Below, in pieces: positions 57,884 to 64,000 of a DNA stretch of 64,000 bases (position 1 is its first letter; each line of letters starts with the position of its first letter). The stretch covers positions 124,001-188,000 of the forward strand of contig JAAWAC010000041.1 of assembly GCA_022791975.1 (NCBI GenBank), read 5' to 3'. The DNA is from Lachnospiraceae bacterium (lineage in GTDB: Bacteria > Bacillota > Clostridia > Lachnospirales > Lachnospiraceae). The notes under the pieces were generated by a model. It did not search any database. It worked only from the letters and a program-made list of their open reading frames with translations, and was not told the origin of the DNA. Position numbers and translations under genes: made by a program.

Positions 57884-58915
57884 ATGGAAAGAAAGGAGCA
57901 GTTTCTCACAGCAATGCTGCAACAGCTGAGTCCCCCCAGAGGAGGAAAAAACAAACGGATAAAGCTTTCCTGTTGGGCCAAAGAATGGTTGGAGGGAGTA
58001 CGGCTTCGGGTAAAGGAGTCCTCCTATGTGAAATATTGTAATCTGTTGCAGAATCATATTTTACCAGAGCTGGGGGAATGGACAGCAGATCAGCTGACAA
58101 CTGGGGCCATTGAGCGGTTTGTGCAGCAGAAGCTGGAGCATGGTAGAAAGGATGGGACAGGGGGCCTGTCAGAAAAGACGGTAAAGGACATTTTAAATAC
58201 CTTAAAAGAAGTCTGCCTGTATGCGGCCAACTGGGATTTGGAAATCCCCTGCCATTTTGAACAGATTAAAATCCGGCGCAGAGACGGGGAAGTACGAATC
58301 CTTACCAGACAAAAGCAGCTGGAGCTGGCACAATTTCTGGTAAGTGACAATAGCCTGACCAAGCTGGGAATTCTCTTGAGCCTGTATATGGGGCTGCGGC
58401 TGGGGGAGGTATGTGCCTTGCAGCGGGGCTGTATTTCCTATCATGAGGGGGTTTTAAGCGTCCGCTCCACCATGCAACGGATTCAGAATCTGAAGGAGGA
58501 GGAACCCAAAAGAAAAAAGAAAACCAGAATCATTATCACAGAGCCCAAGAGCAGCAGCTCTGTACGGGATATTCCCATACCACCTTTTCTGCTAAAACGT
58601 CTGGAGCCTCTTAAGGATCTGCCAGAAAATGCATACGTTCTCACAGGCAGTGAGAGCCGTTTTATAGAGCCCCGAACCCTGGAAAATATTTTAAAACGAT
58701 ATTTGCAGGAATGTGAGCTGGAGGGCGTGAACTATCATGTGCTCCGGCATACCTTTGCCACTCGCTGTATCGAGGATGGATTTGACGTGAAGTCCCTAAG
58801 CGAAATTTTGGGACACGCCAGTGTGAATATTACCCTGAACCGCTATGTGCATTCCTCCCTGGAACAAAAGCGGAAGCATATGGAAAAGGTGGGAGAGGAG
58901 ATCAGGCGCTCCTAA
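57884..58915 (+). CDS. Tyrosine recombinase (phage-integrase family)
   Basis: 'LSLYMGLRLGEVCALQ' (R), 'YHVLRHTFATRC' (HxxR), 'LGHASVNITLNRYVHSS' (H...Y); SAM-like N-terminus. Confidence 0.92.
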   Translation: MERKEQFLTAMLQQLSPPRGGKNKRIKLSCWAKEWLEGVRLRVKESSYVKYCNLLQNHILPELGEWTADQLTTGAIERFVQQKLEHGRKDGTGGLSEKTVKDILNTLKEVCLYAANWDLEIPCHFEQIKIRRRDGEVRILTRQKQLELAQFLVSDNSLTKLGILLSLYMGLRLGEVCALQRGCISYHEGVLSVRSTMQRIQNLKEEEPKRKKKTRIIITEPKSSSSVRDIPIPPFLLKRLEPLKDLPENAYVLTGSESRFIEPRTLENILKRYLQECELEGVNYHVLRHTFATRCIEDGFDVKSLSEILGHASVNITLNRYVHSSLEQKRKHMEKVGEEIRRS

Positions 58916-58927
58916 CGGGCGCCTTTT
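58904..58927 (+). terminator. Short intrinsic terminator overlapping the recombinase stop codon
   Basis: AGGCGC (58904-58909) / GCGCCT (58919-58924) then TTTT. Confidence 0.5.
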
Positions 58928-60330
58928 CCCATAAAAACTACCCAAATCGTCATAAGCAGGATGCGAATATCCGAGGACAGGGACCAGTGGTCGATGTATT
59001 CCAAATCAAGCTTGACGATTTCCCGGAAATCTGTGATTTCACTGCGTCCGCTCACCTGCCACAGGCCTGTAAGACCTGGTTTAATGCTTAAGCGCCTGCG
59101 GTAATAAAGCTCATACTGCTGAAATTCCTCTATGGTGGGGGGACGAGTTCCCACCAGGCTCATCTGTCCTAGGAGGATATTGAGAAACTGAGGCAGCTCG
59201 TCCAAGCTAGTTTTTCGGAGAAAGGCTCCCACCCGGGTAATGCGGGGGTCATTCTCCAGCTTAAAAATAGGCCCGTCCATCTCATTTTTTTTCATAAGCG
59301 CCTGCTTTTTTCTCTCTGCGTCCACATACATGGAGCGAAATTTGTAAATCTTAAAATAGCGCCCGTTTTTTCCCACCCGTTTCTGGGAAAAGAATACAGG
59401 TCCTGGGGCATCAAGCTTAATGGCCAGGGCGATAAAGGGAGTCAGAATCCCGGTAATGAGAAGGCCCACCAAAGACCCTATAATATCTATAATTCGCTTT
59501 ACCAGCAGGCGGCGGTAATCAAAGGCGGCGGCCTCATAGGAGAGCACCGTAAAGCCGGCAAAGCTTTCTGCTGTTTTGTGGGTCAGAATGTTGCTGAAAA
59601 TATCCATATTTACATGAACGGTAACGCCCATACTCTGAAAGGAGGTGATAATCTCCTCCAGATCCCGGGTGGAATAGTCTGGCAGATGGATAAAAACCTC
59701 GTCCACCAGGGCTGTTTTCAGATACTCATACAGATGCTTCCGGTCAGAGAGCACAGGAATATCTTGAATGGATTCTCCGATTCTGTCCGTGTCCAGTAGC
59801 ACAAGACCTGTCACCTGGAAGCTCCACTCCGTGGAGGAAGAGATTTTGCTTAAAATTTCCTCCGCCAGGGGGGAAGTGCTGATGACAATAAGCTTATTGC
59901 TGTTTACACTGTTGCGGTAGACGGACACAAAAAATTTCTTTAAAAGTAGATGCCCCATATAGGTAAAGCAAATGTTGTAGATAAAAAAATAGATAAAAAC
60001 CAGGCGGGAGAAATCCTGAAACTTGGTGACAAACAAAAAGGAGCCCAGAGTCAACACCAGGATAGAATTGTATTTCATGATTGCAATAAGCTCCACATAA
60101 TAGCCCCTCTTAAAAAAGGAGGCGTTCCAGTCAAAGAGATAGTGGGCCAGCAAATGGAAGAACAGAATGCAGAAAATGGTAGTCAGGTAATCCTCCGAGT
60201 AATCGGAGTGCAGAAGGGAGCCTCCCCGGGTAAAAAGGCCCAAAAGGTAAGAGAGGACGATGGAGACACACTCAATGCCCAGGATGGAATAATTTTGGAC
60301 GATTTTTTCTTTTTGGCTGAGATTGGACAT
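58912..60330 (-). CDS. Polyprenyl glycosylphosphotransferase (WcaJ/CpsE-like initiating sugar transferase)
   Basis: N-terminal TM bundle; 'KRIIDIIGSLVGLLITGILTPFIALAIKLDAPGPVFFSQKRVGKNGRYFKIYKFRSM...TSLDELPQFLNILLGQMSLVGTRPP'. Confidence 0.92.
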   Translation of the reverse strand: MSNLSQKEKIVQNYSILGIECVSIVLSYLLGLFTRGGSLLHSDYSEDYLTTIFCILFFHLLAHYLFDWNASFFKRGYYVELIAIMKYNSILVLTLGSFLFVTKFQDFSRLVFIYFFIYNICFTYMGHLLLKKFFVSVYRNSVNSNKLIVISTSPLAEEILSKISSSTEWSFQVTGLVLLDTDRIGESIQDIPVLSDRKHLYEYLKTALVDEVFIHLPDYSTRDLEEIITSFQSMGVTVHVNMDIFSNILTHKTAESFAGFTVLSYEAAAFDYRRLLVKRIIDIIGSLVGLLITGILTPFIALAIKLDAPGPVFFSQKRVGKNGRYFKIYKFRSMYVDAERKKQALMKKNEMDGPIFKLENDPRITRVGAFLRKTSLDELPQFLNILLGQMSLVGTRPPTIEEFQQYELYYRRRLSIKPGLTGLWQVSGRSEITDFREIVKLDLEYIDHWSLSSDIRILLMTIWVVFMGKGAR

Positions 60331-60388
60331 GACTTTTCCTCAATTCCCTGATTAATTTCATTAAGATTGTAGCATTTCATAGAATCCC

Positions 60389-60418
60389 TTGTCAAATAGA
60401 ATGAAAGTGTTATATAAT
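60389..60418 (+). promoter_or_regulatory. Sigma-A-type promoter
   Basis: TTGTCA (60389-60394) - 18 nt - TATAAT (60413-60418) upstream of 60468. Confidence 0.6.
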
Positions 60419-60467
60419 CAAAAAGATTACTTGTGCCCTCCATTTGGTTAGAGAAAGGATAAAAGTG

Positions 60468-61664
60468 ATGGATATTGCTAGACGAATCTGCTTAAAACTT
60501 TTTCTGTTGCTGGCCTTATTTTTTCCAGCATTTTACAGCGTGTTTGATGCGGATTATTTAATTGAATATTATGGGGGATTTTCCTGGGCTTATGCATTCC
60601 TGGTTCTATCCATGATACTCTTGTTATTACAAAAAAAATTTCGGAAGCCGAATTGGTATTTCTGGCTAATATTGGCAGGGATTGCGGGATATAATTTGCT
60701 TTTTACCTATTATAATGTTCGCTATTTGCACTGGTATGGGGAGCAGATAAACAATACCATCGCATTTTTATTTTTTTTATGTCTCATAGGCTTTGACAAT
60801 ACGATAATGGATAAAGACCAGGATATCATTCCGTTTTTGATAAAAGCGGCTGTGATTTCCAATCTTTGCAGTATTCTGTACTTTATTTTCGGTTATACCA
60901 GTCTGGTAATCTGTAATAATCATATTATTTTTGGGAAGTTACCAGAGGATTTTTATGAATTTCGGCATTATTGGGTTTATAGCCATAAGAGTGATTATGC
61001 TTTGATGCTTATAGGTTTTCTGGCCCTCTGCATTCGTTATAAGGATCGATTTTCAAAGAAAACATGGTATTTTTTCAGCCTTGGGGTGTTCTTGACCTCT
61101 TTGGTGCTCACCCATTCCTGGACTGGTGTCTTGGGAGCTTTCGTTGTTTTCGTGGGAAGTCTGCTGGACAGGATAAATTGGCGCCAGGTAGTTATAAAGA
61201 AGATTCATATAGCAGGTGGCTTATTTGCCATACTTTTGGTGGCAGCAGGTGGTAGGATACTGCTGGCAGAGCGGAATTTGCTCACTTTAGGCAATCGCCT
61301 TCCCATATGGAAAGGGGCGCTTAGAACTATTGGGGAATATCCCCATGGATGGGGCTATTATTTTGGTGAGGTATTGATCGATTGTGGCGGTGGGCTTGCT
61401 GTCAATAATGCTCACAATATTTTTTTAAATGCCATGCTGCGGTTTTCTGCCCCTGTGGGAATCTGTTTTACGTTGCTGTTTGTCCTTATTTTGGCATATG
61501 CTATTTATAAGTGTAGAAGCTGGATGGGAGCTGGACTTTGTGCGGCTTCCTTTATGCTTTTGAATATGGATTATGCCCTGATGAATTATGAAGTGGCTAT
61601 GTTTTTGTTGATTATATTCCTGGTTTGTTTGTATGAAGGACAGGGAAATCAAGCAAAGAAATGA
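60468..61664 (+). CDS. O-antigen polymerase/ligase-like membrane protein
   Basis: Polytopic; 'LTHSWTGVLGAFVVFVGSLL', 'NNAHNIFLNAMLRFSAPVGICFTLLFV' Wzy/WaaL motif. Confidence 0.75.
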   Translation: MDIARRICLKLFLLLALFFPAFYSVFDADYLIEYYGGFSWAYAFLVLSMILLLLQKKFRKPNWYFWLILAGIAGYNLLFTYYNVRYLHWYGEQINNTIAFLFFLCLIGFDNTIMDKDQDIIPFLIKAAVISNLCSILYFIFGYTSLVICNNHIIFGKLPEDFYEFRHYWVYSHKSDYALMLIGFLALCIRYKDRFSKKTWYFFSLGVFLTSLVLTHSWTGVLGAFVVFVGSLLDRINWRQVVIKKIHIAGGLFAILLVAAGGRILLAERNLLTLGNRLPIWKGALRTIGEYPHGWGYYFGEVLIDCGGGLAVNNAHNIFLNAMLRFSAPVGICFTLLFVLILAYAIYKCRSWMGAGLCAASFMLLNMDYALMNYEVAMFLLIIFLVCLYEGQGNQAKK

Positions 61665-61689
61665 AAGGGGCAGGGAAAGGGCAAAGATA

Positions 61690-63276
61690 ATGAAGAGAGG
61701 ATATAGAAAAATATGTCTGGGAAAAACAGCAGGTATTTTATTTTTTATATGCCTGGTTCAGCTGTTTTTACAGGGATACTATGGGAAACAAAAAACCTTT
61801 TTAATGTGCGATGAGTTGTTTACATATACCTCCTCCAATAATGCACAGATTCAGGCTTTTGATATGCCTTTAAATGAATGGCTGGATAGAGAGTGGTATC
61901 TTTCTCAGGGAGCAGCTATGGAGGGGCATACCTTTGACTATGGGATTCCTTACCGGAATCAGGAAGCAGATGTACATCCGCCGTTCTATTATATGTTGAT
62001 GCATACACTTTGCTCGTTTGTGCCTGGTAAGATCTCTATCGCTGTAGGGGTCGGGTTAAATATGGCACTGATGGTGGGATGTACCATACTGCTGTATCTG
62101 ATTTCCAGAGAGATCTTTAAGAATCGTGTCATTGGGCTTGTAGTTGCTGGTTTGTTTGGTGTAACCTATGGGGCATGTAATACGGTGCTTTTTGTTCGCA
62201 TGTATACCCTTTTTACTCTCTTGATTTTGGTCCATACCTATATTTATTTAAAATTTTTGGAGGAAGAGAGAATAAGCCTGAGAGTATATGTGCTTTTAGG
62301 CGCGACTTTGGTGCTGGGAGTTTTGACTCACTATTATTTTATACTGCTGGCATTTTTTCTGGCTGTATGGTACTTTGTAAAGTTTTGGCTACAGAGATGC
62401 TTTCGGGAGCAATCTTACTTGCATGTGACTGCGGAGCTGAGTGCATTGATTTGCCTAGCTGTTTTTCCGGCAATGTGGAATCATATTTTTAATGACTATC
62501 GGGGAAAGGGAGCACGGCAGAGTTTGTTAGAGCTGAGTGGCTTTCGTGGAAACTTAAAAGCCATGTTCCAGATTCTCAACGAGCAGCTGTTTGGCGGTTT
62601 CTTTTGGCTGGTTTTTGGTGCGGCAATTCTTCTGTTGGTGATATATCTGATGAAAAACAGATCATTTCCCTGGAAAGATCTGGGAAAGCTATACCCGATA
62701 TTTTTTATGACAGCCGCCTATTTTATTTTAGTAACCAAGATAGCGCCTTATATGACAGATCGCTATCTGATGCCCTTATATCCTTTTATCTATATAATTG
62801 TGGTTGGAGGATTTTGCTGGTTTTTGGGGAAGCTGATTTTGCCGCAAAGAGCAATGGCTCTTTGCGCAGTGGCTTTTTTGGGAATGTCCGGGGCAAAATT
62901 AATTAGAGATACGCCGGGATATGTGTATCCTGAGTTTCCAGAGCATTTGCAGCTTGCATCGGAGTATTCGGATACGTATTGTGTATATATTGACAGGGAA
63001 TATAATTGGTGGGAGTATTACGATGTTATTCAGCTGTTGAAGGAGTATAAAGGCTTTTATTGTATTTCCTATGGAAATATTACAGCAGATATAGAAGTTG
63101 CCATGCAGGCTCTGGAGGAGGAGGAAAAAGTAGTGGTATATGTGGGAGATTCGGAGCTAAATGAGGAGATTACAGCCTATATCCAGGATACGGTGGGGGC
63201 AAATGAGATGGAGCTGCTGGACGAATATGATAGGTGGAAAATTTATCTGGGGATAAGGGGAAGTGATGAACGATGA
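61690..63276 (+). CDS. GT39-like membrane glycosyltransferase
   Basis: 'CDELFTYTSSNNAQ', 'HPPFYYMLMHTLCSFVPG' and many TM helices typical of PMT-like GT-C proteins; start moved to 61690. Confidence 0.7.
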   Translation: MKRGYRKICLGKTAGILFFICLVQLFLQGYYGKQKTFLMCDELFTYTSSNNAQIQAFDMPLNEWLDREWYLSQGAAMEGHTFDYGIPYRNQEADVHPPFYYMLMHTLCSFVPGKISIAVGVGLNMALMVGCTILLYLISREIFKNRVIGLVVAGLFGVTYGACNTVLFVRMYTLFTLLILVHTYIYLKFLEEERISLRVYVLLGATLVLGVLTHYYFILLAFFLAVWYFVKFWLQRCFREQSYLHVTAELSALICLAVFPAMWNHIFNDYRGKGARQSLLELSGFRGNLKAMFQILNEQLFGGFFWLVFGAAILLLVIYLMKNRSFPWKDLGKLYPIFFMTAAYFILVTKIAPYMTDRYLMPLYPFIYIIVVGGFCWFLGKLILPQRAMALCAVAFLGMSGAKLIRDTPGYVYPEFPEHLQLASEYSDTYCVYIDREYNWWEYYDVIQLLKEYKGFYCISYGNITADIEVAMQALEEEEKVVVYVGDSELNEEITAYIQDTVGANEMELLDEYDRWKIYLGIRGSDER

Positions 63277-64000
63277 AAGCTTATATTAAACAAAATGGCT
63301 GGCAGCTGGCCTGCTATATGGGACTTATGGTTTTGCCGCTGCTCTGTTGTATGGTATATTGCTTAAAGACAGGAAATTCCATGTGGGATATCTATCTGCC
63401 AGCATCTCCGTGGAATGATGAGCTTATTTATTATAAAGAGACAGAGGGAATTTTGAAATATGGAATGCCCCAGGGATATTTTGGGTATAGTGAGAACCAT
63501 GCTCTGGCAGGCTCACTTTCTGTTTGGAGCCCTGCTCTTCTTTTGCCCTGGTGCATTTGGGGGACCTTTTTTGGATGGAATTTATTGTCACCTATCTGGT
63601 GCAATCTGGTATTCACCATGCTGGCCATGGCGTTCTTTTGTGGTATGGCTCGTCCCACCAAAAAACAGTGCTTTTGGATTGCTGTTTTTTACTCTTTTTT
63701 CCAATATTTTAATCGCTATATATTGTCTGGATTAATGGAAATTCCCGTATATGCATTTGTGATTATGGCTTTGGGACTGATTTATTCCATAAAAAAATCA
63801 TATTCTGGTAAAAAGATAGTGGCACTTTATGTGATTTTAACTATCTTGACATTAATGCGCCCTTATATGCTTTTATTATCTGTGATACCAGGGTATTTTT
63901 TAATGAAAAGGAAGAAAAAATGGATAGGTATTGGAATAGCTTTGGTTATTTTGCAGTTGGTTTTATACTTTTCCATGACACATTATTTCTGTTCGCCTTA
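63273..64000 (+). CDS. Membrane protein, GT-C-like, truncated by window end
   Basis: ATGA overlap with upstream gene; frame 'MKAYIKQNGWQLACYMGLMVLPLL...WNDELIYYKETEGILKYGMPQGYFG...' remains open to 64000. Confidence 0.65.
   Translation, partial: MKAYIKQNGWQLACYMGLMVLPLLCCMVYCLKTGNSMWDIYLPASPWNDELIYYKETEGILKYGMPQGYFGYSENHALAGSLSVWSPALLLPWCIWGTFFGWNLLSPIWCNLVFTMLAMAFFCGMARPTKKQCFWIAVFYSFFQYFNRYILSGLMEIPVYAFVIMALGLIYSIKKSYSGKKIVALYVILTILTLMRPYMLLLSVIPGYFLMKRKKKWIGIGIALVILQLVLYFSMTHYFCSP

Noticed and set aside
57884-58915. Integrative element (ICE/prophage) around the tyrosine recombinase
   Set aside because: No relaxase, excisionase, phage structural genes, tRNA or recognisable direct-repeat att sites were seen nearby, so only a lone recombinase is claimed.
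1-64000. CRISPR arrays, rRNA, tRNA genes, intact insertion sequences
   Set aside because: No regularly spaced repeats, no rRNA-like blocks, no recognised tRNA cloverleaf and no transposase motifs were noticed; a dedicated scan (tRNAscan-SE, Infernal, ISfinder) was not possible.

Overview
The 64 kb window looks like a low-to-mid GC Firmicute, probably Lachnospiraceae-like Clostridia (inferred from protein style). It is dominated by surface-polysaccharide biosynthesis. Layout: (1) 0-4.2 kb: an SGNH-hydrolase tail and two large GT-C-like membrane proteins, convergent and overlapping. (2) 4.2-38.1 kb: a long plus-strand capsule/EPS locus. It begins with an XRE regulator, a CapD/EpsC-like dehydratase, a NusG paralog of the LoaP type and a Wzz-like protein. 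A ~300-nt untranslated leader follows, with an RNA hairpin and an intrinsic terminator. Then come an initiating phosphoglycosyl transferase fused to an epimerase, glycosyltransferases, a signal-less heparinase II/III protein, sugar dehydrogenases, AsnB, a Wzy-like protein, Wzx, an aminotransferase, WbqC, a formyltransferase, acyltransferases and WecB. (3) 38.8-44.5 kb: an orphan tail-anchored protein, a wHTH-nucleotidyltransferase-kinase fusion (LicC/LicA-like), a second nucleotidyltransferase, and decayed sequence including a probable permease remnant. (4) 44.5-54.7 kb: a second polysaccharide locus with its own promoter (Wzy, Wzx, GTs, WecG/TagA, Ugd). (5) 54.8-64 kb: a zinc-ribbon pair with a structured promoter/leader, a lone tyrosine recombinase, a second phosphoglycosyl transferase, another Wzy-like protein and GT-C-like proteins. 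The most notable signal is the loaP gene with a downstream leader hairpin and intrinsic terminator, which fits a processive-antitermination switch for a ~29 kb operon. Other notable points are a Wzz protein with a degenerate kinase-like tail, unusual enzyme fusions, and several pseudogenes suggesting ongoing glycan remodelling. No rRNA, tRNA or CRISPR was recognised. All functional names come from motif recognition by eye; no database search was run.
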